NCBI GenBank assembly: GCA_030649335.1
Contig: JAUSLL010000082.1
Span: forward strand, 1 to 54,602
From: Parvibaculum sp.
Lineage (GTDB): Bacteria > Pseudomonadota > Alphaproteobacteria > Parvibaculales > Parvibaculaceae
Direction: 5' to 3'
Length of the DNA stretch: 54,602 bases
Shown: positions 44,160-53,395 of the stretch, piece after piece
Layout: the number at the start of each line of letters is the position of its first letter
Position numbering within the stretch: the stretch's first letter is position 1
Notes under the pieces: generated by a model
Seen by the model: only the letters and a program-made list of their open reading frames with translations
What the model was told of the DNA's origin: nothing
The model's database searches: none
Translations under genes and position numbers: made by a program

Positions 44160-44702
44160 TTAAACCGCCACCAGCGGACGATGCGCACCCGCAGGCAGCT
44201 CCACGCGAATGTCATCGCCGAGGCGCACGATGCCGCCTGCCAGCACGATGCTCATCACGCCTGCCTTGCGCACGAGATTGCCGTCAGCATCCTTGTCGAG
44301 ACAAGCCTGCATCATGCCCTTCTGAAAACGGTCGATCTGGACGCATGGGTTACGCAGGCCCGTGACTTCGACAATCGCCTCCGCGCCGATATGCAACTTT
44401 GTGCCGGTGGGCAGGCCCAAAAGATCAATCCCGCGCGTTGTAATGTTCTCGCCCATGTCGCCCGCTTCGACTGTGAAGCCTGCGGCGACCAGTTCGTCGT
44501 GCAATTCGGCGTGGATTAGATGCACCTGACGGAGATTGGGTTGGTTCGGATCACGCGCAACACGGGAGCGGTGTTTCACCGTCACGCCCTGATGCGCGTC
44601 TCCCTCGACACCGAGACCGGCGAGCAAGGTGATTTCGGTGCAGAGCGTCTTTGAAAAATTATGTGTATCGTCGCGCGCAAGCGCCATGACACATCCGCTC
44701 AT
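44160..44702 (-). CDS. MOSC-domain protein
   Basis: MOSC domains bind molybdenum cofactor sulfur or act on N-hydroxylated substrates. The 180-aa product contains GLGVEGDAHQGVTVKHRSR, QVHLIHAELHDEL, GDMGENITTRGIDLL and the Cys in LRNPCVQIDRFQ typical of the family. Its ATG overlaps the upstream lipoprotein stop by 4 bp, so it ends the Mla-type operon. A link between cofactor chemistry and lipid transport is not evident. Confidence 0.88.
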   Translation of the reverse strand: MSGCVMALARDDTHNFSKTLCTEITLLAGLGVEGDAHQGVTVKHRSRVARDPNQPNLRQVHLIHAELHDELVAAGFTVEAGDMGENITTRGIDLLGLPTGTKLHIGAEAIVEVTGLRNPCVQIDRFQKGMMQACLDKDADGNLVRKAGVMSIVLAGGIVRLGDDIRVELPAGAHRPLVAV

Positions 44703-45334
44703 TTTGTCGCAAGCTCCACGCTGGCAAGTTCACCGGCGGTCCAGATGGTGAGATCGGCCAGCACCTGCGCCAAAGCTGCATCAAAGGTCTGAACCATCGG
44801 CTCGACGCCACTGCCCGGGACCGGCAAAATGGTGTTGAAGTCCTTGGCGGCGATGACCTTATTGTCGTTGCGCGAGACAAGACGCATGAAGAGATCGACA
44901 TGCACCTGCGTCGCGTCGCCGTTTTTCTCGGCGGCAAACTGGCGGATGTCGCCCTTGAGCATATAGTCGCCGTTGATTTCGGAACCGCGCGCGGCGACCG
45001 AAGCAAAGCGACCGGATTTTTCCAATGTCTCGACAGTGAGCGACTGGATCATCAAAGGTGCCAGATCAGCCCAGCGCGCGCCGGCAATATATTTCAACTC
45101 ATTGGGGCTGGTCAGATAAGCAATACGCCCCGTGTCGATGGCGGCGCTGGTGACATAGGCATCCACCAGAAGATCAGCTTTAGCGGCTCCCGTATCTCCC
45201 GCCCCTGCCGCGCTGTTATGAGCGGTCAGCGTGAACATCTTCGGTGCAGGCCCACCGGCCACATTGGCCAGTGCGCACCCCGAGAGCGTCGCCGCCAAAA
45301 CCGCAAGGCATGTCAGACGATAAAAATTGTTCAT
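44699..45334 (-). CDS. ABC-transport auxiliary lipoprotein, PqiC-like
   Basis: This 211-aa lipoprotein (lipobox LSGC, about residues 17-20) has the fold of ABC-type transport auxiliary components: LLVDAYVTSAAIDTGRIAYL, ARWADLAPLMIQSLTVETLE and DYMLKGDIRQF. These sit at the outer membrane with MCE systems such as Pqi and Mla-like transporters. It overlaps the MlaD-like gene by 4 bp. Confidence 0.9.
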   Translation of the reverse strand: MNNFYRLTCLAVLAATLSGCALANVAGGPAPKMFTLTAHNSAAGAGDTGAAKADLLVDAYVTSAAIDTGRIAYLTSPNELKYIAGARWADLAPLMIQSLTVETLEKSGRFASVAARGSEINGDYMLKGDIRQFAAEKNGDATQVHVDLFMRLVSRNDNKVIAAKDFNTILPVPGSGVEPMVQTFDAALAQVLADLTIWTAGELASVELATK

Positions 45335-46251
45335 GGGGCTTCCACTTCAGGAACATTATTGCCGATGACGAAACGCGCCGGATCGTCCTGCGCGCGGGCG
45401 ACCATGCGGTCGAGCGAGGTGACAAGCGAGCGCATTTCGCGCACGAGGTCCGGCACCTGATCAAGACCGTTGTTGGCGAGACGGCCGATCGCGGGGCTGT
45501 TGGTTTTGACAAGCCGGTCGAGACTGTCGGCCAGCTGACGATAGGACTCTGATGTTTCGCGCGCATCATTGATGAGGACGCGCGCGTCGTTATGTACAAG
45601 ATCGTCCGCGCCCTGGCTCATCTGCTTGAAATGTTTGGACGCTTCCGACAATTCGGTGATGGCATTTTTGATGTCGCCGGAACTGCCTGCAAGGGCTGAA
45701 GACAATTGGTCGAGATTGGCGAGTGTATTGGCAATGGACTGCTGATTGGCCTGCACCACGGTGCTGAGGTTGGCAATCAGCCTGTTGGCATTTTCTAATG
45801 TCTTCGGAGCCGCTTCCGCCAGCGCCTGCAACGTGGACGGTGCGCCGGTGATAACCGGATAAGTGAGGTCACTCACCTCGCGCAAAAGTTTTGAGCCTTT
45901 GCTGCCGCCGGTGAGCTGCACGATGGCGACACCCGTGATGCCCGAAGCTTCAAGCTGGGCGATGGAATCCACTTTGACGGGTGTGCGCGCATCCACCTGA
46001 ATGAGCGCGATGACCTTGCTCGGGTCTTTCTCATCCAGCGACAGGTCCATGACCTTGCCCACCGGCAGACCGTTGAACTGCACGGGACCGGATTTGCTCA
46101 GGCCCGAGACCGAACCCTGAAAGATGATTTTGTAATAGGCATATTGCCGGTCGAGCTGCACGCGGCTGAGCCAAAGCGAAAACAACAGGATGGCGAAAAT
46201 CGCAACAAGCGTCGCGATGCCGATCAATACATTGTTGGATTTGATTTCCAT
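45331..46251 (-). CDS. MlaD-like MCE-domain protein
   Basis: This is a periplasmic substrate-binding MCE protein of a lipid transporter. The 306-aa product has an N-terminal membrane anchor (about residues 8-28), an MCE domain (IFQGSVSGLSKSGPVQFNGL; GVAIVQLTGGS) and a helical tail (about 150-300) longer than E. coli MlaD (183 aa). ATG 46251 is used; the frame continues into the ATPase gene. It is 8 bp from the ATPase stop. Confidence 0.92.
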   Translation of the reverse strand: MEIKSNNVLIGIATLVAIFAILLFSLWLSRVQLDRQYAYYKIIFQGSVSGLSKSGPVQFNGLPVGKVMDLSLDEKDPSKVIALIQVDARTPVKVDSIAQLEASGITGVAIVQLTGGSKGSKLLREVSDLTYPVITGAPSTLQALAEAAPKTLENANRLIANLSTVVQANQQSIANTLANLDQLSSALAGSSGDIKNAITELSEASKHFKQMSQGADDLVHNDARVLINDARETSESYRQLADSLDRLVKTNSPAIGRLANNGLDQVPDLVREMRSLVTSLDRMVARAQDDPARFVIGNNVPEVEAP

Positions 46252-46259
46252 CTGAATGC

Positions 46260-47039
46260 CTATTTGACTTTCGGGGCGGCGGCGCGGGCGCGTGGCCCGT
46301 GAAAATAGGAACGGATCCACGGATGATCGCTCGCCAGCATATCGTCCATCGTGCCGATGAGCCTAACACGGCGGTCGGCGAGAACCGCTATGCGGTCACA
46401 GGTGGCGTAAAGCGAGTCGAGATCATGCGTGACCATGAAAACGGTGAGACCGAGCGTTGACGTGAGATCATTGATCAACTCGTCAAAAGCGGCAGCGCCG
46501 ATGGGATCAAGACCAGCGGTCGGTTCATCGAGAAAGAGGATTTCCGGGTCCTGCGCCAGAGCGCGGGCAAGCCCTGCCCGCTTCTTCATGCCGCCGGAAA
46601 GTTCCGAAGGGTAAAGCCCCGCCGCATCGGCGCGCAAACCGACCATCGCGATCTTGACGCCCGCCAGCTCGTTCATCAGCTGATTGTTCATTTGCAGATG
46701 TTCGCGGTAGGGCACCTGAATATTCTCAGCCACCGTAAGCGCCGAAAACAACGCACCTTCCTGAAACAACACGCCCCAGCGGCGCTCCTGCAAACGGCGC
46801 TCGTCTGGTGTGAGTGTATCGAAGTCAATGCCGAAGACTTTGATCTTGCCCGCGTCCGGCTTCTTGAGGCCGAGGATGGTACGCAGCAGAACCGACTTGC
46901 CGGTGCCCGACCCGCCGACAATGCCGATCACCTCGCCGCGCCGGACCTGAAGATCGAGCCGGTCGTGGATGACATTGTCGCCAAAGGCCGTGCGCAGACC
47001 CTTCACGTCGATGATGATGTCGTTTTTATCACCGCTCAT
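46260..47039 (-). CDS. MlaF-like ABC ATPase
   Basis: This is the ATPase of an Mla-type phospholipid transporter. The 259-aa product has Walker A GGSGTGKS (residues 42-49), signature LSGGM and Walker B ILFLDEPTAGLDP, followed by MVTHDLDSLYATCDR. The ATG lies in the stop of the permease gene (4-bp overlap). With the permease, MCE protein and lipoprotein it makes a complete transporter. Confidence 0.94.
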   Translation of the reverse strand: MSGDKNDIIIDVKGLRTAFGDNVIHDRLDLQVRRGEVIGIVGGSGTGKSVLLRTILGLKKPDAGKIKVFGIDFDTLTPDERRLQERRWGVLFQEGALFSALTVAENIQVPYREHLQMNNQLMNELAGVKIAMVGLRADAAGLYPSELSGGMKKRAGLARALAQDPEILFLDEPTAGLDPIGAAAFDELINDLTSTLGLTVFMVTHDLDSLYATCDRIAVLADRRVRLIGTMDDMLASDHPWIRSYFHGPRARAAAPKVK

Positions 47040-48238
47040 AGGCCCACCGCCGTGAAGAACATGGCAAAGAGCGCATCAAGCACAATGACAAGGAAGATCG
47101 AAAAGACGACAGAGCGCGTGGTCTGCGAGCCGACGGACTCCGCGCTGCCCGTTACATCAAGCCCTGCGCGGCAGCCGATGAGACCGATGGCCAGCGCCAT
47201 GAACGGTGCGCGCAAAATGCCAACGCCGAAGGTCCAGAACACGGCAGAGTCACGCATCCGTTCGATATAGACCGATGGTGCCATGCCGAGCTGCGTCATC
47301 GCCACGACGCCGCCGCCGATGAGGCCCATGATGTCGGCCACAAAGGTCAGAAGCGGCAGAACGATGATGAGGGCCAGCACACGCGGCACGATGAGCATCT
47401 GCATCGGATCAAGGCCGAGCGTGCGCATGGCGTCGATTTCCTCGCGCATTTTCATCGAGCCTATTTCGGCGGTGAAGGCGCTGCCCGAGCGGCCAGCGAC
47501 GATGATGGCGGTAAGCAACAGACCTACTTCGCGCAGAAAGATGATGGTGATGAGGTTGACGGTGAAAACATCCGCGCCGAATTGCTTGAGCTGCGAGGCC
47601 CCTTGCTGGGCAATGACCGCACCGATGAGAAAGGTGAGAAGGCAAATGAGCGGCAGGGCGTCAAAGCCTGCCCTTTCCATGTGATGCACCAGCGGCACGA
47701 CACGTAATTTGCTCGGATGGCGGATCACATCGAAAATGGCTGAGACGACTGCACCGAGAAATTCGAGCACGATAATAGCTTCGCGTCCGAAGGCGACAAC
47801 GCCTGCCCCGATCCGTTCCACGACATCAATGCTGGCGCGCGGCCGCGCGACGGCCGGCACCGCCGGGCTTTCGAGCGCGCTGACTTTTTCCAGCAGGGTA
47901 CGATGTTGCGCTTGCAGACCTTCATAGCGCGGGCTGAGGCCAGACGCCTCGAAGGCCGTCGCCATGCGGTTGAGAACGAAGGCACCCGATGTATCGAGGC
48001 GCGTCACCCCGCCGACATCAAGCACAGCAGTCCGCGCTTCACCGGCCGTGCCGACCAAGCGGCGCAAGTCTTCATCGATGCGGGACACAAAAGCGATGGA
48101 CCAGTCGCCCTCGGCATAAAACCTCAGGGTGCCGTCCACCGTCTCGAACTTGAATGCAGCCCCCGTCAATATGCCCCCACAGGCGTCAAAATGGCTGAAA
48201 TGACCGCACCGCGCCAGTTTGACACGGCGCTCATCCAC
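47036..48238 (-). CDS. MlaE-like permease with N-terminal STAS domain
   Basis: The product (400 aa from GTG 48238) has a STAS-like domain at the N-terminus (about residues 28-115, RLDTSGAFVLNRM) fused to an MlaE permease (AGFDALPLICLLTFLIGAV; REVGLLLTAIIVAGRSGSAF). In E. coli STAS is the separate MlaB, so this is a B-E fusion, common in alphaproteobacteria. The start is uncertain; a TTG about 70 nt downstream, behind a G-rich stretch, would begin just before the STAS fold. It heads the operon. Confidence 0.88.
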   Translation of the reverse strand: MDERRVKLARCGHFSHFDACGGILTGAAFKFETVDGTLRFYAEGDWSIAFVSRIDEDLRRLVGTAGEARTAVLDVGGVTRLDTSGAFVLNRMATAFEASGLSPRYEGLQAQHRTLLEKVSALESPAVPAVARPRASIDVVERIGAGVVAFGREAIIVLEFLGAVVSAIFDVIRHPSKLRVVPLVHHMERAGFDALPLICLLTFLIGAVIAQQGASQLKQFGADVFTVNLITIIFLREVGLLLTAIIVAGRSGSAFTAEIGSMKMREEIDAMRTLGLDPMQMLIVPRVLALIIVLPLLTFVADIMGLIGGGVVAMTQLGMAPSVYIERMRDSAVFWTFGVGILRAPFMALAIGLIGCRAGLDVTGSAESVGSQTTRSVVFSIFLVIVLDALFAMFFTAVGL

Positions 48239-48340
48239 GCGTTTGCAGCGTAGTCTAGCTTGCGTTCAGCTTTGAATACCAGCCGCCGCCCCTTATATAG
48301 GCCGCGGGGCTGCAAATATGTCCGGAAGAGGAATAATACG

Positions 48341-48751
48341 ATGAAATCAGCAATGAGCAGCCTGGCAGCCCTCGCACTGGCCCTGACTTTCTCAGGCGCG
48401 GCACTGGCCGCCGATTGGGAAGGCGGCGACGCCACAAAGGGAGCCAAGGTCTTCAAAAAATGCCAGGCCTGCCACACGGTCGAAAAAGACGGTCCCAACC
48501 GCGTCGGTCCCAATCTCTACAACATTATGGATCGCGGCATCGCAACTCATGCCGACTACAATTACTCAAAGGGCATGAAGACATTCGCCGCCTCAGGCGC
48601 AAAATGGACCGAAGAGACATTGTTCCAATATCTGGAAAAGCCCGCCGCCCTTGTTCCCGGCACCAATATGTCCTTTGCCGGACTGAAGAAGGAACAGGAC
48701 CGCAAGGACCTGCTCGCCTATCTCGAAACGGCGACCGGCCATCAGCAATAA
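48341..48751 (+). CDS. class I c-type cytochrome
   Basis: This 136-aa periplasmic electron carrier has a signal peptide (residues 1 to about 23), haem site CQACH (41-45) and a distal Met in GTNMSFAG. The pattern fits cytochrome c2/c550 proteins linking the bc1 complex to oxidases. ATG 48341 has a good GGAAGAGG ribosome site. It is divergent from the STAS-MlaE gene. Confidence 0.93.
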   Translation: MKSAMSSLAALALALTFSGAALAADWEGGDATKGAKVFKKCQACHTVEKDGPNRVGPNLYNIMDRGIATHADYNYSKGMKTFAASGAKWTEETLFQYLEKPAALVPGTNMSFAGLKKEQDRKDLLAYLETATGHQQ

Positions 48752-48780
48752 GCCGCAGCCCCACACGGCGCAGCGACAAG

Positions 48781-48816
48781 ACGGGTTTTGGAATAGTTTC
48801 CAAAACCCGTTTTCGT
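48781..48816 (+). terminator. terminator after cytochrome c
   Basis: ACGGGTTTTGGAA (48781-48793) pairs perfectly with TTCCAAAACCCGT (48798-48810), followed by TTTCGTTT. Confidence 0.85.
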
Positions 48817-48989
48817 TTGCGACCCTCATCGCCTGTTTACCAATAAATCCCGTTCCATAAGTCTGGAACGAAACCTGCAAAATGTTTTAAGCGGTGTCTG
48901 CTAGTGTCTCGTTATCTGACAAAAGCAGACTTACCGTTTCAAATTTGGACACAGGTGGTCTGTTTTCGGGCAGACGCAGGCAACAAACG

Positions 48990-51251
48990 ATGAATTCGAC
49001 ACCCATATTCCGCAGGCTATCAGCGATCCTCCCCGGACTTGTTCTGGTGCTGGGCCTTGCCATGTCGATTTATGACCCGCGCGGCATGACCTCGCTGCTG
49101 CAGGATCAGGTCTTCGATCTTTACCAACGCATTCTGCCGCGCAGCCCCGCCGAAGCAGGCCCGCGCACGGTCTATGTCGATATCGGCGCAAAGAGTGCTG
49201 AACAATTCGGCGCATGGCCCTGGCCGCGCAAACGCTTTGTCGAACTGGTGGACCTAGTTCGCGATGCCGGCGCGAGCGCCATCATGATCGATATGCCGAT
49301 TGACGAAAACGATCCGACCTCGCAGGCCGAATTGCTGAAGCTCTGGGGCTCGCTCGATCATGTGCCTTCGGCCTACGGGCTGCAGATGGGCCTGTCGGAA
49401 ATGCCCGACTATGACCTGCGCCTCGCCACACTGCTGGCCGAGACACCTTCAGTTGTATCCTTTATGCCCGGCAAGACCGCCATCGGCACATTGCGCCAGC
49501 CCGATCCGAAAATCATCATCGCCTCGCAGGGCAGCGATGCCCGTCATTACACGCGCAATATAAGCGACTGGCGCAGCAGCCTTTCGCATCTGACCACCAT
49601 GGCCAAAGGCAATGGCGCGTCACTGTCCGATCGCATGCCGGGCTCGTCGGTGCGCAACATTCCGCTGGTGGTAAACCTCGGCGGCACTCTTTATCCCTCC
49701 AATGTGCTCGAAACCCTGCGCGTCTACCGCGACGGCACAGGCTATCGCGCCCTTGTGGCCGAACCTGAAAACGGTTTTGCGCTCGGCATGCAGCCCGGCA
49801 TCGACCGCATCAGCATCGACGGCACGGAGCTGGCTGCGCTGACACGGCCAGACGGTTTCCTGAGGCTCTATTTCGGCGGACCCGAGACACGCGTCAAAGT
49901 TGCCGCTGCCGACCTTATCAACCGAGTTGCCGGTCTGCCTTCGCTCGACGGCAAGATCGTCGTCATCGGCGTATCCGCCAATGGCAGCGACCGCTTCTTC
50001 GGCACGCCGACCGGCGAACGCATGGCATCCGGCGCAATCGCCGCCAATGCCATCGACCAGATTTTGCAAGGCTCTTTCCTCACCACACCCGGCTGGGCGC
50101 CGCTCGGCTCGCAACTTTTCATCTTCTTCGGCGGTGTCCTCATCATCCTCGTTGTCGGGCGCTATCGCTTCCGCTGGAGCTTTCTCTTCACCTTGGTTCT
50201 CGTCGGTGGCGCTGCCTATGGTTCGTGGTGGGCCTTTGACACGCACCGCTGGCTGATCGACCCTGCCCTGCCGAGCGCGACCTTCATCATCGCAAGCTTC
50301 ACCTGCGCTCTGATGCGCCGCCTGCACACCGAAGACCGCACGCGCTTCATCGACGGCCAGTTCGCCCGCCGCCTGTCCTCAAGCGGCCTTGCCAAGATGC
50401 ATGCCCGCCCGAACCTCGTGCAGGCCGAAGGCGCATTGCGCCCCATCACCTCGCTCGTCGTCGGCCTACGCGGCTTCAACATCATTGCCGACCGTTATCT
50501 CGAAGATCCGATCGCATACGCGGACATTCTCAACCGTTTCTTCTCGCCCATGACAAAGGTAGTGCAGGACCGCAACGGCATGGTGGACCGCACCGTGGGC
50601 GACACGATGTATGCAGTCTGGAACGCGCCTTTCGATGTATCCGACCACGCCTCCAAAGCCTGCGACGCGGCCTTACGCATGGTTGAAAACCTCGAAGCGC
50701 TGAACGAATTCCTCGAAACCGACGCGCTGCGCCAGCATCTGAGCCATGTGCCGCTGAGCCTCTCGATCGGCATCGACAGCGGCATGGCCATCACCGGCAA
50801 CATGGGTGCGATCCTGCGCTTTGACTATGGCGTGCTCGGCGAGCCTGTGAGCTTCGGCGCACATCTGCAACGCAACGCGCGTAACTACGGCCCCGCCATC
50901 ATCGTCGGCGAAGGCACACAGCGCGTGATCGGCGACCGCTATGCGTTGCTCGAAATCGACCTGATCTCGACCCCGCGCCATCCCGAAGGCCGCCGCGTCT
51001 ATGCTTTGCTCGGCGATCCGATCATGCGCGCCAATCCGAAATTCCGCGCGCTGCAGGAAGCCCATGCGCTGATCTTCTCGGCCTATCGCAACCAGCGCTG
51101 GTCCGACGCACGCGCCGCCATTGCCGAATGCCGCAAACTCAACGGCGCGATCCCGACGTTGTATGATTTCTACGATGCCCGCATCAGCCAGTACGAAGCC
51201 GCCGCACCCGGCGAACACTGGAACGGCTCGTGGTTTGCCGGACGTGTTTAA
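48990..51251 (+). CDS. CHASE2 sensor with degenerate adenylate/guanylate cyclase domain
   Basis: This 753-aa protein has an N-terminal membrane helix, a periplasmic CHASE2 domain (about residues 35-365), three helices (about 370-440) and a class III cyclase-like domain (about 484-675). Key catalytic positions are altered. The first metal Asp is Gly492 (LVVGLRGF), while Asp538 (TVGDTM) is kept. The transition-state Asn and Arg are Ser621 and His625 (GEPVSFGAHL). It is therefore probably not an ordinary cyclase and may be a signalling scaffold. ATG 48990 is chosen; the frame is open from 48894. Confidence 0.88.
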   Translation: MNSTPIFRRLSAILPGLVLVLGLAMSIYDPRGMTSLLQDQVFDLYQRILPRSPAEAGPRTVYVDIGAKSAEQFGAWPWPRKRFVELVDLVRDAGASAIMIDMPIDENDPTSQAELLKLWGSLDHVPSAYGLQMGLSEMPDYDLRLATLLAETPSVVSFMPGKTAIGTLRQPDPKIIIASQGSDARHYTRNISDWRSSLSHLTTMAKGNGASLSDRMPGSSVRNIPLVVNLGGTLYPSNVLETLRVYRDGTGYRALVAEPENGFALGMQPGIDRISIDGTELAALTRPDGFLRLYFGGPETRVKVAAADLINRVAGLPSLDGKIVVIGVSANGSDRFFGTPTGERMASGAIAANAIDQILQGSFLTTPGWAPLGSQLFIFFGGVLIILVVGRYRFRWSFLFTLVLVGGAAYGSWWAFDTHRWLIDPALPSATFIIASFTCALMRRLHTEDRTRFIDGQFARRLSSSGLAKMHARPNLVQAEGALRPITSLVVGLRGFNIIADRYLEDPIAYADILNRFFSPMTKVVQDRNGMVDRTVGDTMYAVWNAPFDVSDHASKACDAALRMVENLEALNEFLETDALRQHLSHVPLSLSIGIDSGMAITGNMGAILRFDYGVLGEPVSFGAHLQRNARNYGPAIIVGEGTQRVIGDRYALLEIDLISTPRHPEGRRVYALLGDPIMRANPKFRALQEAHALIFSAYRNQRWSDARAAIAECRKLNGAIPTLYDFYDARISQYEAAAPGEHWNGSWFAGRV

Positions 51252-51343
51252 GAGACGCGTTTAAGGCGCGCGCATAATTTGCGCTTGGCCTTGGCGACGC
51301 GGCACGGCATCATCGCGCCTCGTTGACGTGAGGCTCCCCCGAT

Positions 51344-52327
51344 ATGCGTGACATTTCAGTCGAGACAGAAGTCTGGCCCATCGCCGGTGCCTTCACGATC
51401 TCGCGCGGCTCCAAGACAGAGGCGCAAGTCATCACCGTAACAATCCGCGACGGCGACCACACGGGCCGCGGCGAATGCGTGCCCTATGGCCGCTACGGCG
51501 AAACGGTGAAAGACGTCGCAGCCTCGATCAAATCAATATCAAAGGCACTCGCCGACGGCATGACACGCGACGACCTGCAACGCGCGATGGCGCGCGGTGC
51601 GGGCCGCAATGCGGTCGATTGCGCACTCTGGGACCTTGAAGCAAAAATCGCGGGCGAACCTGTGTGGCAGATGGCGGGCCTCAAAGCGCCACAACCACGC
51701 GCAACCGCCTATACGCTGAGCCTCGGCACACCCGACGAGATGCGCGACGCGGCACGCGTGCAGTCCGACCGCCCTCTCCTTAAACTCAAACTCGGCGGCA
51801 CCGGCGACGACATCGCCCGCGTCGCCGCAGTGCGCGAAGGCGCGCCCAACGCCACACTGATCGTGGACGCCAACGAAGGCTGGAGCGCGGAAAATGTTTT
51901 GCCAATGGCACATGCGCTCGCCGAATTCGGCGTGGCGCTGATCGAACAACCTCTGCCCGCCAAGGATGACGAAGCCTTGCGCGGCCTCGTCACACCCATT
52001 CCCTTTTGCGCGGACGAAAGCGTGCACGGGCTGGAAGGCCTGACGCGGCTTGTGGGGCTGTACGACTATATCAACATCAATCTCGACAAGACGGGCGGAC
52101 TGACCGAGGCGCTCAGCGTGCTGCGCTGTGCGCGGCGACGCGATCTCAAGGTGATGGTCGGCTGCATGGTAGCGACATCACTCGCCATGGCACCGGCCAT
52201 GCTGATTGCTCAAGATGCGGAATTTGTTGACCTCGACGGTCCGCTGCTGCTGGCGAAAGACCGCGCACATGGCATCCGGTTTGACGGCAGCATGATGGAA
52301 CCGCCGGAGCGGGAGCTGTGGGGATGA
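51344..52327 (+). CDS. dipeptide epimerase (L-Ala-D/L-Glu type), enolase superfamily
   Basis: The enzyme epimerises dipeptides such as those from murein turnover. The 327-aa product has the catalytic lysines in LKLKLGG (Lys147, Lys149), metal ligands Asp175 (VDANEGW), Glu201 (EQPLP) and Asp224 (CADES), and the second base Lys249 (NLDKTGG). Length is normal. It stands alone downstream of the cyclase-like gene. Confidence 0.9.
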   Translation: MRDISVETEVWPIAGAFTISRGSKTEAQVITVTIRDGDHTGRGECVPYGRYGETVKDVAASIKSISKALADGMTRDDLQRAMARGAGRNAVDCALWDLEAKIAGEPVWQMAGLKAPQPRATAYTLSLGTPDEMRDAARVQSDRPLLKLKLGGTGDDIARVAAVREGAPNATLIVDANEGWSAENVLPMAHALAEFGVALIEQPLPAKDDEALRGLVTPIPFCADESVHGLEGLTRLVGLYDYININLDKTGGLTEALSVLRCARRRDLKVMVGCMVATSLAMAPAMLIAQDAEFVDLDGPLLLAKDRAHGIRFDGSMMEPPERELWG

Positions 52328-52380
52328 CCCTTGATTGAGCTACTTCACACCGACGCGGGTCATCCAACACGTAATTATCT

Positions 52381-52785
52381 TCAGAAATTCGCCGCCGGAT
52401 TCATCCAGACGATTTCCCAGACATAGCCGTCCGGGTCTTCAACGTGACGATTGTACATAAAGCCCAGATCCTGAGCTGGATTCGGATCGGCCCGACCGCC
52501 TGCAGCCACCGCCCGAGATACGGTCACATCAACATCATCACGATTATCGACAGTAAGAACGATCATCATCTGGTTATCGCGCCGCGCGTCACCGATCGGG
52601 CGGTTGGTGAACACGCTGTATTGATCGTGGGTTAGCAGCATCACCCCGATTTCATTGGAAAACATGAGCGAGGAGGACTTCTCGCCTGAAAACTGCGGAT
52701 TCAAAGTTCCGCCTAGCGCCTCATAAAACGCCGTCGAAACCGGAAGGTCACGAACGGGCAGATTCACCATCATCATTTTGGACAT
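52381..52785 (-). CDS. VOC (glyoxalase/bleomycin resistance-like) protein
   Basis: This 134-aa metal-binding fold protein contains NLPVRDLPVSTAFYEALGG and ends with NRHVEDPDGYVWEIVWMNP, the usual first and last motifs of the family. Its enzymatic role is unknown. ATG 52785 is preferred to GTG 52794. It is divergent from a MarR regulator, which probably controls it. Confidence 0.88.
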   Translation of the reverse strand: MSKMMMVNLPVRDLPVSTAFYEALGGTLNPQFSGEKSSSLMFSNEIGVMLLTHDQYSVFTNRPIGDARRDNQMMIVLTVDNRDDVDVTVSRAVAAGGRADPNPAQDLGFMYNRHVEDPDGYVWEIVWMNPAANF

Positions 52786-52851
52786 CAGTTTCACTTTCGT
52801 CAGGCACTATCGCCACGCTATTGTCTTGCCACAAAGTAGCTCTACAAAAAG

Positions 52852-52869
52852 TATCTTAATATCAAGATA
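52852..52869. promoter_or_regulatory. MarR-type operator candidate
   Basis: TATCTT (52852-52857) and AAGATA (52864-52869) form a perfect dyad around a 6-nt spacer, centred 33 bp before the marR ATG and 75 bp before the VOC gene. Size and placement suit a MarR dimer. Confidence 0.55.
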
Positions 52870-52892
52870 GATTCGCAAGGGGATTTTTTGCC

Positions 52893-53375
52893 ATGGACCG
52901 TGCTGAATCAGCAGCCAAGCAATGGGCGCGCGAACGCCCTGACTTACCGACGCTGCCTATAGAATTGATTGGCCGCCTACTTGATGCGGCAGAATGCGTA
53001 ATCCGGGATCATATGAACCCGTTGCTTGCCCAAGCCAACCTGCAGGTGGGCGAGTTCGATGTGCTCACACCACTCAGACGAACCGGCAAGCCCTATATGC
53101 TCTCGCCGACACAACTCTATGAGTCGGCGATGATCTCCTCAGGCGGCATGACCAATCGCATAGACCGGCTGGAGCGCGCCGGGCTGGTCGAACGGCTCCC
53201 CGACCCGAACGATCGACGCGGCAAGCAGATTGCACTGACGCCAGCCGGAAAGCGCACGATCGACGACCTAATTGGCCCCATGGCGGCACTTGAAGAAAAA
53301 TTGCTCTCTGTACTGACGTCTTCCGAACAAAAGACACTCAATACACTTCTTAAGAAGTTGGTCACCGCCCTATAG
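52893..53375 (+). CDS. MarR-family transcriptional regulator
   Basis: This 160-aa winged-helix protein has the recognition region ESAMISSGGMTNRIDRLERA, the wing LVERLPDPNDRRGKQIALT and flanking dimerisation helices. It is probably a repressor of itself and the divergent VOC gene via the dyad at 52852-52869. The effector is unknown. Confidence 0.92.
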   Translation: MDRAESAAKQWARERPDLPTLPIELIGRLLDAAECVIRDHMNPLLAQANLQVGEFDVLTPLRRTGKPYMLSPTQLYESAMISSGGMTNRIDRLERAGLVERLPDPNDRRGKQIALTPAGKRTIDDLIGPMAALEEKLLSVLTSSEQKTLNTLLKKLVTAL

Positions 53376-53395
53376 AAGGGCGGTGACGCCATCTA

